Source: an uncultured Myxococcales bacterium
GTDB lineage: Bacteria; Myxococcota_A; UBA9042; DTJE01
Direction: 5' to 3'
DNA length: 54,599 bases
NCBI GenBank assembly: GCA_937975765.1
Contig: CALJUR010000066.1
Coordinates: 1 to 54,599, forward strand
Numbering within the stretch: position 1 is the first letter of the stretch; the number at the start of each line of letters is the position of its first letter. Shown in pieces: positions 42,290 to 50,978 of the stretch. Below the pieces are notes generated by a model. The model ran no database searches. It saw nothing but the letters and a program-made list of their open reading frames with translations, and had not been told where the DNA came from. Position numbers and translations under genes: made by a program.

Positions 42290-44062
42290 ATGATCACCCT
42301 GTCCATGCTCGCGCTGGCCGCGACCGTGATCTACCTGGGCCTGGGCCTGACCGCCCTGCGCCGGAACCCGCGATCCAGCCTGAACCGGCTGTTCGCGACG
42401 CTGTGCCTGGCGTACGGCCTGTGGGCGCTGGGCTTCGGCTTCATGTACTCGTCGCCCTCGAAGGAGGCCTGCTGGGCGTGGGACCGCGTGGCATCGCTGG
42501 GCTGGGTCTTCTTCCCGGCCCTGGTGCTGCACTGCTGCCTGGTGATGGGCCGGCGCGAGGAGTGGCTGGCCCGCCCCTGGACCTTCATCGCGATCTACCT
42601 GCCCGGCCTGGTGATGTTCGTGGGGTACCAGTTGATGGACCTGGGGACCCAGATGGACTACCAGCGCCTGCCGCTGGGATGGTCGCCGGACCCCGGCAAG
42701 ATCCTGCCGTGGTTCTGGTACTACGAGTCCTACATGGTCCTGTTCATCGGGACATCGCTGGGGATCCTGGTGCGCTGGGCCCGGACGACGACGCGGACGC
42801 GGGAGAGGCGGCAGGGGCGGGCGCTGATCGCGGCGTGCATCATCGCCTTCGTGGTCAGCGTGGCCATCGACTTCGGGGTCGAGAAGGTGGTCGGCCAGCA
42901 GCTGCCGCCGCTGTCGCCGATCCTGGGGGTGATCTGGGCCGGCGGGATCGCGTGGGTGATGAGCCGGCACCGGTTGATGGAGGTGAACCCGGCCTCGGCG
43001 TCGGGGCAGATCCTGCAGAGCGTGCGGGACCTGCTGCTGCTGGTCGACGGGAAGGGGGTCGTGGTGGACGCGAACCCGCAGGCGCTGCTGACGCTGGGAT
43101 ACGCCCGGAACGACCTGGTCGGCGGGGCGTCGGGGCGGGTGTTCGGCGGCGACGAGAAGGCCCGCAAGGTGCTGCAGTCGACGAGGGACTTGAACACGGC
43201 GGCGTTTCCCGTGGAACTGGCCTGGCTGCGGAAGGATGGCAGCGGCGTCCCGGTCTGGCTGTGGGGCGCGCCGATCTTCGACCACGACGGGGACTGGATC
43301 GGGGCGGTGCTGGTGGGCCGGGACCTGTCCGAACGTCGGCGCGTCGAGGAGGAACTGGAGCGGGCCAGCGGGATCGAGTCGATGGGGCTGCTGGCGGGGG
43401 GCGTGGCGCACGACCTCAACAACCTGCTGGCGGGTGTGATCGGCCACCTGGAACTGGCGCGGGAGGCCGCCCCGCCGGACCCGAGGCTGCTGGGGCGGCT
43501 GGACGATGCGGAGGCCGCGGCCGACATGGCGAGGCGGCTGGCCCAGCGCCTGCTGTCGTTCCACCGGGGGGAGGCTCCGGAGCGGCGCGCCGTGGACGTG
43601 GGGCGCCTGGTGAAGGAGACGTCGGGGCTGGCGCTGCGCGGGTCGAAGGCGCGGCTGGAGATCCGGATCCCGCCGGACGTGCGGCCGGTGCTGGTGGACG
43701 AGGGGCAGTTGACCCAGGTGCTGCAGAACCTGCTGATCAACGCCCGCCAAGCCATGCCGGAGGGGGGGCGGATCACGGTCGAGGTCGAGAACCTGACGGG
43801 GGCGCCAGCGCCCGTGCCGGGAGGGGCGGAACTGGACCCGGGCGAGTACGTGTGCCTGACGGTGCGCGACGAGGGGCCGGGGTTCCCGGACGAGGTGCGG
43901 GCCCGGCTGTTCGAGCCGTTCTTCACCACGAAGGCCGGCGGGTCGGGGCTGGGGCTGGCGTCCTCGCGGTCGATCGTGCGGCGGCACGGCGGGGACATCC
44001 GGGTGTCGCCGCCGGACGGGCGCGGGGCGAAGGTGCAGGTGCTGCTGCCGGCGGCCGGCTGA
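42290..44062 (+). CDS. Membrane histidine kinase with seven-helix sensor and PAS domain
   Basis: A 590-residue protein. Residues 1-230 contain about seven hydrophobic segments (ALAATVIYLGLGLTAL, LFATLCLAYGLWALGFGF, ALIAACIIAFVVSVAIDFGV), the HisKA_7TM-type sensor. A PAS domain (about 245-350) starts RDLLLLVDGKGVVVDANPQA. The phosphoacceptor H374 is in GGVAHDLNNLLAG, a NtrB-like DHp class. The ATPase domain has QVLQNLLINARQAMPEGG (N box), DEGPGFP (G1) and GGSGLGLASSRSIV (G2). No response regulator gene is adjacent, so it is an orphan kinase. The next gene is an MFS transporter 12 bases downstream. Confidence 0.92.
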   Translation: MITLSMLALAATVIYLGLGLTALRRNPRSSLNRLFATLCLAYGLWALGFGFMYSSPSKEACWAWDRVASLGWVFFPALVLHCCLVMGRREEWLARPWTFIAIYLPGLVMFVGYQLMDLGTQMDYQRLPLGWSPDPGKILPWFWYYESYMVLFIGTSLGILVRWARTTTRTRERRQGRALIAACIIAFVVSVAIDFGVEKVVGQQLPPLSPILGVIWAGGIAWVMSRHRLMEVNPASASGQILQSVRDLLLLVDGKGVVVDANPQALLTLGYARNDLVGGASGRVFGGDEKARKVLQSTRDLNTAAFPVELAWLRKDGSGVPVWLWGAPIFDHDGDWIGAVLVGRDLSERRRVEEELERASGIESMGLLAGGVAHDLNNLLAGVIGHLELAREAAPPDPRLLGRLDDAEAAADMARRLAQRLLSFHRGEAPERRAVDVGRLVKETSGLALRGSKARLEIRIPPDVRPVLVDEGQLTQVLQNLLINARQAMPEGGRITVEVENLTGAPAPVPGGAELDPGEYVCLTVRDEGPGFPDEVRARLFEPFFTTKAGGSGLGLASSRSIVRRHGGDIRVSPPDGRGAKVQVLLPAAG

Positions 44063-44074
44063 GAAGGGGAATCG

Positions 44075-45307
44075 ATGGAGAACGGGAAGGCTCCCCGATA
44101 CCGCTGGGTCGTGCTGGCGGCGTTGTTCCTGTTGACGGTGGCGTCCCAGGTTCAGTGGCTGGCCAACGACAACATCGCCCGGGAGACGCAGGCGCTCTTC
44201 GGCTTCGACTCGGTGGCGCCAGTGAACCGCCTGGCCGAGGCGTACCTGCTGGTCTTCCTGTTCATGTGCATTCCCGCGTCGTGGGCCCTCTTCCGGTTCG
44301 GGACGCGGGTCGGCCTGGGCATCGGGGCGGTGCTGCTGGGGGTGGGCTCGATCGTGAAGGGCCTGGGAGCGGGCACCTACGGCGCGCTGCTGGCTGGCCA
44401 GGTCGTCCTGGCCGTGTCCCAGCCCTTCATCCTGAACGCCCCGACCGCCGTCGCCTCCAGCTGGTTCCCCGTGTCCCAGCGGGGCACGGCCGTGGGCATC
44501 GCGCTGCTGGCACAGTTCGTCGGCATGCTGCTGGCGCTGGCCATCTCGCCCTGGGCCATCGCGGTGGACGGGGTCCCGGACCCGGCCCGCATCCCGGGCC
44601 TCGTCGCGGTCTACGGGTGGGCCTGCCTGGGCGCGGCCGTGCTGTGCCTGCTGCTGATGCGGGAGGGCCCGGGGAAGGTCCAGCGGGACGCGATGGCGGA
44701 CGTGCGGGGGTTCTCCAGGGGGGTGCGCCACATCCTGTCGCTGCGGGACGTCCGGCGCACCGTGCTGATGTTCTTCGTGGGCCTGGGGATCTTCAACGCG
44801 GTGCTGATCTGCATCGGCAGCATCGGGGAACTGAAGGCCCTGGACAGGCAGCAGGGAGACATGCTGGGCCCGATGGTCCTGGTGGGCGGGGTCATCGGCG
44901 CGGTGGTGCTGCCGGTCCTCAGCGACCGGTTGCGCCGGCGGAAGGCGGTGCTGGCGGCGGCTCTGGTGGGTGTGGTCCCGTCGCTGGCCGGCCTGGCGTG
45001 GTCGCAGGACTACGGCACCGCGCTGGCCTTCTCGTTCCTGGTGGGCTTCTTCGTCACGGGCGCCGGGCCCGTGGGCTTCCAGTACGCGGCCGAGGTGGGC
45101 GGGCCCTCGACCGAGTCCACGTCCCAGGGACTGATGCTGCTGGCCGGGCAGGTCAGCGGGCTGCTGTTCGCCGAGGTGATGGGGCAGGAAGGCTTCCTGT
45201 CGCCGGTGATGTGGGCATTCGTGGCGCTGGCGGCCGGGATCGCGGTGCTGTCCATGACCCTGCGCGAATCCCCGGCGTTCGCCCGGTCCGCGGAACCGTT
45301 GGAGTGA
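44075..45307 (+). CDS. MFS transporter, FLVCR-like
   Basis: A 410-residue protein with about twelve hydrophobic segments. WVVLAALFLLTVASQVQWLA, then GQVVLAVSQPFILNAPTAVA and SSWFPVSQRGTAVGIA resemble the FLVCR/DIRC2-type MFS proteins (heme, choline or related cargo in eukaryotes); the bacterial substrate is unknown. Its ATG is 12 bases after the kinase stop, with GAAGGGGAATCG as a weak ribosome-binding site, so the kinase may sense the transported compound; that is inference. A palindromic repeat array follows the stop. Confidence 0.85.
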   Translation: MENGKAPRYRWVVLAALFLLTVASQVQWLANDNIARETQALFGFDSVAPVNRLAEAYLLVFLFMCIPASWALFRFGTRVGLGIGAVLLGVGSIVKGLGAGTYGALLAGQVVLAVSQPFILNAPTAVASSWFPVSQRGTAVGIALLAQFVGMLLALAISPWAIAVDGVPDPARIPGLVAVYGWACLGAAVLCLLLMREGPGKVQRDAMADVRGFSRGVRHILSLRDVRRTVLMFFVGLGIFNAVLICIGSIGELKALDRQQGDMLGPMVLVGGVIGAVVLPVLSDRLRRRKAVLAAALVGVVPSLAGLAWSQDYGTALAFSFLVGFFVTGAGPVGFQYAAEVGGPSTESTSQGLMLLAGQVSGLLFAEVMGQEGFLSPVMWAFVALAAGIAVLSMTLRESPAFARSAEPLE

Positions 45308-45323
45308 CGCGGGGCCCCCCGTG

Positions 45324-45410
45324 CGATGGCGGGGGACGGGGCCCGGCAATACGATGGCGGGGGACGGGGCCCGGCAATACGATGGCGGGGGACGGGGCCC
45401 CCGCCCTACA
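45324..45410 (-). repeat. Palindromic GC-rich repeat, tandem array (copy 7)
   Basis: Two exact 28-base units (45324-45351 and 45352-45379) with CGATGGCGGGGGACGGGGCC are followed by a full palindromic copy (45380-45410). The first two are shortened versions in which the second arm is truncated to CCGGCAATA. The array fills the gap between convergent genes; its CTA (45406-45408) is the TAG stop of the minus-strand YD-repeat lipoprotein. Confidence 0.85.
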
Positions 45411-46290
45411 GGGGGGATGTCACGGTCACGGAGGCCAGGTTCCCCCGCGCGTCGTACCGGTATTCCAGGGTGCGGTCCGCGTCCCCGGTCCGCGTCTCGT
45501 CCCGCAGGCGCCCCTCCGCGTCGTACCCGTAGGCGGCCTGCCGTCGCACCGTGAAGCCGTCCGGGCCCAGGTCCGTGCGCCCGGTCATCCGGTCGTCCTG
45601 CCAGTCCCAGCGGGTCATGGACACCGCGTTGCCCTCCCCGTCGCGCAGCGTCCGCCCGGACAGGCGCCCCTGCCCGTCGTACCACTGGTCCTCGAACTCG
45701 CGCGGCGTCCCCTGGCCGTCCTCCAGCGTGCGCCACGCCAGGCGGCCCTCGGTCCAGTCGTACCGCTCGAACGACAGGGGGGTGCCCTCGCCGTCCCGGG
45801 TCGTCCGTTCCTGCAGGAAGCCCTGCTGGTAGTCGAGGTCCACGAGCCGCAGCAGGGTGCCGTCCGGGGCCTCCACGGTCAACTGGTCCGGCAGGCCCAC
45901 GGAGGGCCAGGACACCCGGGTCAGGCGGTCCACGTCCCCGTCGCCGTCCAGGTCCTCGTCGATGGCGGACAGGCGTCCCTGCGAGTCCCAGTCCAGCACG
46001 GCCTCGAACCGCGGCACGCCCTGCCGGTCGTGCAGCCGGACCCGGTCGGGCTGCTGCTGCGGGTCGTACTCGATCCCGATCGTGCCGGCGGGCGGGCTGC
46101 CGGACGGGTCCACCCCGGGCCGGCACAGCGTCGTCGCCAGGCCGTAGCAGGCGCCCAGCGTCTTCGCGGGCAGGCTGCATGCGACGAACTCCAGCGGCGA
46201 GGGCGGCTGAGGGGACGGGCCCTCGTCGCCGCAGGCCGCCGGCAGCAGCGGCAGGACCAGCAGCCACGCGAAGCGGAGCCGGGCGATCAT
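45406..46290 (-). CDS. Lipoprotein with YD/RHS-like repeats
   Basis: A 294-residue lipoprotein (LLPLLPAACGDEG). From about residue 70 it consists of degenerate beta-strand repeats of about 21-24 residues with patterns such as VLDWDSQGRLSAIDED, YDWTEGRLAWRTLEDG, QWYDGQGRLSGRTLRDG and YGYDAEGRLRDETRTG. These resemble the YD repeats of RHS proteins but no RHS core or toxin follows. It would be a short surface beta-solenoid, perhaps an adhesin or scaffold. It is the last gene of a minus-strand operon, 13 bases after the endonuclease IV gene, and its stop lies in a palindromic repeat. Confidence 0.7.
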   Translation of the reverse strand: MIARLRFAWLLVLPLLPAACGDEGPSPQPPSPLEFVACSLPAKTLGACYGLATTLCRPGVDPSGSPPAGTIGIEYDPQQQPDRVRLHDRQGVPRFEAVLDWDSQGRLSAIDEDLDGDGDVDRLTRVSWPSVGLPDQLTVEAPDGTLLRLVDLDYQQGFLQERTTRDGEGTPLSFERYDWTEGRLAWRTLEDGQGTPREFEDQWYDGQGRLSGRTLRDGEGNAVSMTRWDWQDDRMTGRTDLGPDGFTVRRQAAYGYDAEGRLRDETRTGDADRTLEYRYDARGNLASVTVTSPL

Positions 46291-46303
46291 GGCGCACCTC
46301 CGT

Positions 46304-47191
46304 TCAAGAGGACCGGCCCGACCGCAGCCGGCGCACCGCGCGGATCTCGTCGGCGTACTCCGGCCAGTCGCCCACGGGGGTCTCCAGGCACATGGGCAGC
46401 CGCGACAGGAACGGGTGCGTGACGATGGCCCGGATGCCCGCCTTGCCCAGTTCCCCGCGGCCGATGCGGGCGTGGCGGTCCAGGTGGCTGCCCAGCGGCT
46501 TGAGGCTGTCGTTCAGGTGCAGGCAGGCCACGCGATGCAGGCCGACGGCATCGTCGAAGCCGGCCAGGCAGTCGTCGATGCCGGCGCGGGTGCGCAGGTC
46601 GTAGCCCGACGCGAACAGGTGGCACGAGTCCAGGCAGACGCCGACCCGGTCGTCCCCGTCCAGTCCGTCCAGGATGGCCCGCAACTCGCCTGGCGTGCCG
46701 CCGATGCAGGACCCGCCGCCCGCCATGCCCTCCAGCAGCAGCCGGGCCCGGCCGTCGTAACCGGCCAGCGCGTGCCGGACGGCCGCGACGATCCGGCGCA
46801 CCCCCGCCTGCACGCCCTCGCCGACGTGGGTGCCGGGGTGCACCACCACGCCGTCCGCGCCCAGCCGATCCGCGGCCCGCAGGTCCGCGTGCAGCACCTC
46901 CCGGGCGAACTCGTACGCGTGCGGGCGGGGGCTGGCGAGGTTCACGGTATAGGGGATGTGGGCGATCAGCGTCCGGACGCCCCGCGCGACCCGTCGCTCG
47001 CGCGCCTCGGCGACTTCCGCGTCCGGCACCTCGCGGCGGGCGCTGCCGCGCGGGTTGCGGGTGAAGACCTGCACGCAGGTGGCGCCGACCTTCGCGGCCA
47101 GGTCGAACGTCACGGGCAGGCCCTTCGCGATGGTGAGGTGGCAGCCGAGGTCCAGGTCCGGGGAAGGCGCGCGGGGGCGGGGCGAGGGCAT
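46304..47191 (-). CDS. nfo: Endonuclease IV (AP endonuclease)
   Basis: A 295-residue TIM-barrel enzyme of base-excision repair that cuts 5' to abasic sites. Metal-site blocks are visible: GCHLTIAKGL, HIPYTVNLASP, VVVHPGTHVG, LLLEGMAGGGSCIG, VGVCLDSCHLFASGYD, CLHLNDSLKPLGSHLDRHAR and PMCLETPVG, which hold the three-zinc ligands. Length is normal. It lies between two lipoprotein genes: 3 bases after the EEP-family gene and 13 bases before the YD-repeat gene, so the housekeeping enzyme is translated within a surface-protein operon. Confidence 0.93.
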   Translation of the reverse strand: MPSPRPRAPSPDLDLGCHLTIAKGLPVTFDLAAKVGATCVQVFTRNPRGSARREVPDAEVAEARERRVARGVRTLIAHIPYTVNLASPRPHAYEFAREVLHADLRAADRLGADGVVVHPGTHVGEGVQAGVRRIVAAVRHALAGYDGRARLLLEGMAGGGSCIGGTPGELRAILDGLDGDDRVGVCLDSCHLFASGYDLRTRAGIDDCLAGFDDAVGLHRVACLHLNDSLKPLGSHLDRHARIGRGELGKAGIRAIVTHPFLSRLPMCLETPVGDWPEYADEIRAVRRLRSGRSS

Positions 47192-47194
47192 CGG

Positions 47195-48190
47195 TCAGCC
47201 TCCATCGGCCGTCGCGCCGGGACCGGGAATCGCCTCCAGCACGGCGGTCACCGGGAAGTGGTCGGACGGCCAGCGGCCATCCCTCGAGTACTTCACCACC
47301 GAGGCGGACGCGGCCCGCAGGTGACCCGGGCCGTGCAGGATCCAGTCGATCCGGACTCCGGTGGTCTCGCCGGTGAAGCCGTGGAAGGTCCCCTCTTCCG
47401 GAACCGACAACTCCTGGAAGGCGTCCACCAGGTCGCCCCGGGTCCCCTCCCAGGTCGCCGCGCCGGTCAGGATGCGAAAGGGCTGCCCGGCCGGCCCGCC
47501 GTTGAAGTCCCCGGTCAGGAAGGACGGTCCGTCCCCCGCCACCGTCGCGATCGTCCGGACGGTCAGCGCGGCCGAGTCCTCCTGGATGCCGTCCGACTGC
47601 ACGTAGTCCCAGTGGGTGTTGAACGCGAAGACCTGGAAGCCGCTGGCCCGGTGCCGCAGGAGCGCCCAGGTCAGGATGCGCGGGTAGGCCTGGGCGTCGG
47701 CGAACTTCGTGCCGATCCGGTCGGGCGTGTCGGACAGCGCGATCGTGTCGGTGGCCACCGCCTCGAACAGGTCGTCCCGGTACAGGATCGCGCTGTACTC
47801 GTCCCATTCGCTGTCGGGGGACCGGGACCGGCCGACCCAGGCGAATCCCGGCAACCGTGCCGCCAGTTCGTCCAGCTGGAACTTCCAGCCCTCCTGGGTG
47901 CCCACGACCCAGGCATCCGTCTCCCGGATCGCCGCGGCGCACAGGTCGACGCGGTTCTCCCAGGCGTTCTGGTCGGTGTCCCCGAAGGCGGTGCGCAGGT
48001 TGAAGGACATCACGGCCAGCGGCGGCATCGCGGCGGGGACGTCGGGGGCCGCCTCGTTCGGGGCGTCCGCGGCGGTCTCGTCCGGCGCGGCGTCGCCCGG
48101 CGTCTCGTGCCGTTCCGCGTCGCAGCCGGGGGAAGGGAGCGCCAGGACCAGCAGTACTGCCAGCCGGAACCAGGGAGAAGCATTGCCCAA
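47195..48190 (-). CDS. Lipoprotein of the endonuclease/exonuclease/phosphatase (EEP) family
   Basis: A 331-residue lipoprotein. The best start is TTG at 48188-48190 with CGGAGG about 6 bases upstream, giving MGNASPWFRLAVLLVLALPS and the lipobox SPGC. After an Asp/Ala/Pro spacer come the EEP blocks: LAVMSFNLRT, VVGTQEGWKFQL, FQVFAFNTHWDY, SFLTGDFNGGPAG, IDWILHGPG and WPSDHFPVTA. EEP enzymes are metal-dependent phosphodiesterases (DNases, sphingomyelinases, inositol phosphatases). A surface location fits scavenging or attack on external nucleic acids or phospholipids. It is first in the operon with nfo. Confidence 0.85.
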   Translation of the reverse strand: MGNASPWFRLAVLLVLALPSPGCDAERHETPGDAAPDETAADAPNEAAPDVPAAMPPLAVMSFNLRTAFGDTDQNAWENRVDLCAAAIRETDAWVVGTQEGWKFQLDELAARLPGFAWVGRSRSPDSEWDEYSAILYRDDLFEAVATDTIALSDTPDRIGTKFADAQAYPRILTWALLRHRASGFQVFAFNTHWDYVQSDGIQEDSAALTVRTIATVAGDGPSFLTGDFNGGPAGQPFRILTGAATWEGTRGDLVDAFQELSVPEEGTFHGFTGETTGVRIDWILHGPGHLRAASASVVKYSRDGRWPSDHFPVTAVLEAIPGPGATADGG

Positions 48191-48283
48191 GGGGACCTCC
48201 GCGTCCGGGGCCGTCCGCACGAGGCCACATCCTATCGCGATCGGGTCGCGGATGCAGGCTTGCGGCATCCCCGCGCCCGGGGA

Positions 48284-50035
48284 TCAAGGACCCGGGGGCG
48301 TCCCCGGGCCGGGCGGGCGGGGGGGCTTGGCGTGCCGGGCGGACAGCGTGGCCTCCCGGGCGGCCCGGACGTGGTCGTCGACGGCGGCCCGCGGGACGTC
48401 CAGGCGCTCCAGCACGCGGGCCAGCATCTCGATCCCGGCCTCGACCTCCTCGGCGACGACCTCGGTGGCTCCCAGGGCCAGCAGGGCCGGTCGATCGCCC
48501 AGGTAGTGGGAACGGGCGAAGACGGGCGTGTCCGGGGCGTGCCGGTGCACGGCGGCCACCACGCGGCGGATGGCCGGGTAGTCGTTGATCAGCACCGCGA
48601 CGGCGCGGGCCCGCTCCACCCGGGCATGTGCCAGCGCGACGGAACTGGTGGCGTCGGCGTACGTGATGTGCGGGAGGCCCTCGGCCCGGGCCGCGCGCAC
48701 GGTGGCCGCGTTCAGTTCCAGGACCTCGCAGGGGACGTCCGACGCCCTCAGGGCATCCACCAGGACCCTCCCGGCCAGCCCGTACCCGATCACGACCACG
48801 TGGCCGTCGTGGAACGCATCGTTCGCGATGGCCTCGGGCCTCGTGGCGAACAGCCGGTCCAGTGGACGCAGCAGCCGGGCGGCGGCGTCCAGCCGGGGCG
48901 CCGCGCGGACCACCAGGGGGGCGACGAACATGCTCAGCACGCCGGCCGCCAGCAGCGCGCGGGACTCGTCCGGCGTCAGCAGGCCCGCCCCCAATCCCAG
49001 GCCCGCCAGCACGAAGCCGAACTCCCCGAACTGCGCCAGGTCCGCCCCCGCCACCGCGGCCACCCGCGACGGAACGCGCATCAGCAGGGCCGCCAGCGAG
49101 GCCAGGATCGCCTTCCCGGGCAGCAGGGCCGCCAGCAGCAGGCCCACCGCCAGCGGCTGTTGCGCCAGCACCCGCACGTCGAACAGCGACCCCAGCGACA
49201 CGAAGAAGAGGCTGGTCAGCACGCTGCGCAGCGACAGCACGTCACCCAGGGCCCGGTGCGCATAGTCGGTCCCGGCCACGACCAGGCCGGCCAGGAAGGC
49301 GCCCAGCGCCAGAGACAGCCCGGCCAGCGAGGTCAGCCACGCCGTCCCGATGCAGATCGCGACCACGGCCATCAGGAAGGCCTCGCGGCTGCGCGTCGCG
49401 TCCACCCGGGCCAGCAGCCGCGGCACGGCCAGCCGGGACAGCAGCACGGCACCCGCGACGACGGCCACGGCCTTGCCCAGCGCCCACGCGATCCCGGACA
49501 CGGACAGGCTGCTGTCGCCGCCGCCCAGCACCGGCACCAGCAGGCCCATCGGAACGAAGACCAGGTCCTGGAAGACCAGCGTGGCCAGCACGAACCGCCC
49601 GTGGGGGGCGTCCACCTCGTGCCGCTCGGACAGGACCTGCAGCACGATGGCGGTCGAGGACAGGGCCAGCACGAAACCCAGGAAGACGCCACGCGAAACG
49701 GGTTCCCCCAGCAGCACCCCCACCGCGACGCAGGCGGCGACGGTCAGGCCCACCTGGAGGCCGCCGCCGCCGGCCACCAGGCGGGCGATGCGGCGCAGCC
49801 GGTCAGGGGTGACCTCCAGGCCGATCGTGAACAGCAGCAGCACGACACCGACGTCCGCCAGCACTCGCAGCGTCGCGTCGTCGTCCACCAGCCGCAGGCC
49901 GTAGGGACCCACGATGGCCCCGGCCACCAGCAGGCCGGTGACGGTGGGCAGGCGCAGCCGTGCCAGCAGCAGCACCGCGCCGACCGCCACCCCGGCCACC
50001 AGGGCCAGGTCGCGAAGGAAGGGGACGTCCTCCAT
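48284..50035 (-). CDS. CPA2-type monovalent cation:proton antiporter with TrkA-N domain (Kef-like)
   Basis: A 583-residue inner-membrane protein. About twelve hydrophobic segments cover residues 1-385, with VLLLFTIGLEVTPDRL, ALSSTAIVLQVL and FGEFGFVLAGLGLGAGL, typical of KefB/KefC and RosB antiporters. A cytosolic RCK/TrkA-N domain follows: HVVVIGYGLAGRVLVDALRA is the NAD-binding loop. A Pro/Arg-rich tail ends the protein. It exchanges K+ or Na+ for H+ under nucleotide or redox control. It lies 93 bases upstream of the EEP lipoprotein gene on the same strand. Confidence 0.93.
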   Translation of the reverse strand: MEDVPFLRDLALVAGVAVGAVLLLARLRLPTVTGLLVAGAIVGPYGLRLVDDDATLRVLADVGVVLLLFTIGLEVTPDRLRRIARLVAGGGGLQVGLTVAACVAVGVLLGEPVSRGVFLGFVLALSSTAIVLQVLSERHEVDAPHGRFVLATLVFQDLVFVPMGLLVPVLGGGDSSLSVSGIAWALGKAVAVVAGAVLLSRLAVPRLLARVDATRSREAFLMAVVAICIGTAWLTSLAGLSLALGAFLAGLVVAGTDYAHRALGDVLSLRSVLTSLFFVSLGSLFDVRVLAQQPLAVGLLLAALLPGKAILASLAALLMRVPSRVAAVAGADLAQFGEFGFVLAGLGLGAGLLTPDESRALLAAGVLSMFVAPLVVRAAPRLDAAARLLRPLDRLFATRPEAIANDAFHDGHVVVIGYGLAGRVLVDALRASDVPCEVLELNAATVRAARAEGLPHITYADATSSVALAHARVERARAVAVLINDYPAIRRVVAAVHRHAPDTPVFARSHYLGDRPALLALGATEVVAEEVEAGIEMLARVLERLDVPRAAVDDHVRAAREATLSARHAKPPRPPGPGTPPGP

Positions 50036-50096
50036 GGCGATAACGGTAGCACGAACGTCCCTCCCGCGAGCGCGGAATGCCCGCGCTGCCGGCCGC

Positions 50097-50126
50097 TTGC
50101 ACCCCTCCCCGCGGCGGGCCTACACT
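50097..50126 (+). promoter_or_regulatory. Promoter of the degenerate-nuclease cassette
   Basis: TTGCAC (50097-50102) and TACACT (50121-50126) are 18 bases apart, 27 bases upstream of the GTG start. Transcription would begin near 50133, leaving a leader of about 20 bases. Confidence 0.5.
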
Positions 50127-50153
50127 GGCCCCGAATCCCGCAGGGAGTCGCGC

Positions 50154-50978
50154 GTGGTCCCGGTGCTGTCCCATGGCCGGCTGGACGGGGTGCTGCAAAA
50201 GGATGCGTCCGAGGTGCCCGAACTGGTGGCGGCGGCCGTGCTGGGGACCTGCCGGTACCTGGCCGACCCTGCGCGGGTGCTGGTGCCGTTCCTGGGCCGG
50301 GCCCGGTTCGAAGGGGCGGGCCGGTGCCTTTCGGAGCGGATGGCCGGCGTCGCGGCGGCGGAGGTGGCGATGTGGCCGCCGGCACCGGGGGTGGACGCCG
50401 GCGGTGCGCCGCCGACGGACGGCGACGGCTGGGCGGACGAGGATGGCGCCCCCGTTCCTGCCCCCGACGCGGTGGTCACGCTGCACCGGCCCGGGAGGCC
50501 CGCGGACTGGGTGGTGGTCGAGGCGGTCGGCCCGGACGGCCGGCTGTCCGGTGCCCGTGGCGACGAGGACCCCGGGGCCCGGCTGGCGGCCTACTGGCGC
50601 GCGGCTCGCGATGCTGCGGGTCCCGGTGGAACGCCGCTGGCGATCGTGCTGGTCGGGACCGGGTGGTCCGTTCCGGGCACGCTGTTCTCGTGGACGCGCG
50701 ATGCCCTGCGCCGGCGGGACGAGCCCCCGGCGCCGGTGTACGGGCTGTCGTGGAGGTCCTTCGCCGGTTGCGCGGCGGACGTCTCCCCGCCGCCGCGGAT
50801 CCTGTCCGACCTGCTGGACCTGCTGGAAGGCGCCTGGGGCCTGGCCGAGGTGCAGGTCGCACCGTGGCCTGCCGCGCCGTCCCTCCCGGTGGCGTTCCGT
50901 CCTGCGCACGCGTGCCGGTGGCCCCCGGCGCCAGTCGGACTGCCACCGCTTCCCTTCCTTCCCGGAGGTGCCCGATGA
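50154..50978 (+). CDS. Hypothetical protein with degenerate PD-(D/E)XK-like core
   Basis: A 274-residue protein starting GTG (VVPVLSHGRLDGVLQKD). No named family is recognised, but the middle follows the order of a restriction-endonuclease fold: P104-D105 in PAPDAVVTLHR, then DWVVVEAVGPDGRLS where E123-A-V125 stands at the E-x-K site with Lys lost, then GARLAAYWRAARDAAG and PLAIVLVGTGWSVP. That is the layout of nucleases that have a dQL-x-x-YW helix after the active site. It may be an inactive binding protein. Its TGA overlaps the ATG of the next gene (ATGA), so both products are probably made together. Confidence 0.6.
   Translation: MVPVLSHGRLDGVLQKDASEVPELVAAAVLGTCRYLADPARVLVPFLGRARFEGAGRCLSERMAGVAAAEVAMWPPAPGVDAGGAPPTDGDGWADEDGAPVPAPDAVVTLHRPGRPADWVVVEAVGPDGRLSGARGDEDPGARLAAYWRAARDAAGPGGTPLAIVLVGTGWSVPGTLFSWTRDALRRRDEPPAPVYGLSWRSFAGCAADVSPPPRILSDLLDLLEGAWGLAEVQVAPWPAAPSLPVAFRPAHACRWPPAPVGLPPLPFLPGGAR

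Noticed and set aside
45324..45410. Short direct repeats considered as a CRISPR array
   Set aside because: Units abut each other with no unique spacers, and they belong to the dispersed palindromic family.
42218..46297. A 1359-codon open frame on the minus strand opposite kinase and MFS genes
   Set aside because: Same GC-driven shadow effect; the kinase and transporter on the plus strand have full motifs.
46289..50974. A long plus-strand open frame upstream of the 199-residue hypothetical gene
   Set aside because: It is antisense to the YD-repeat, nfo, EEP and antiporter genes. Only the part from 50975 has a ribosome-binding site and natural composition.
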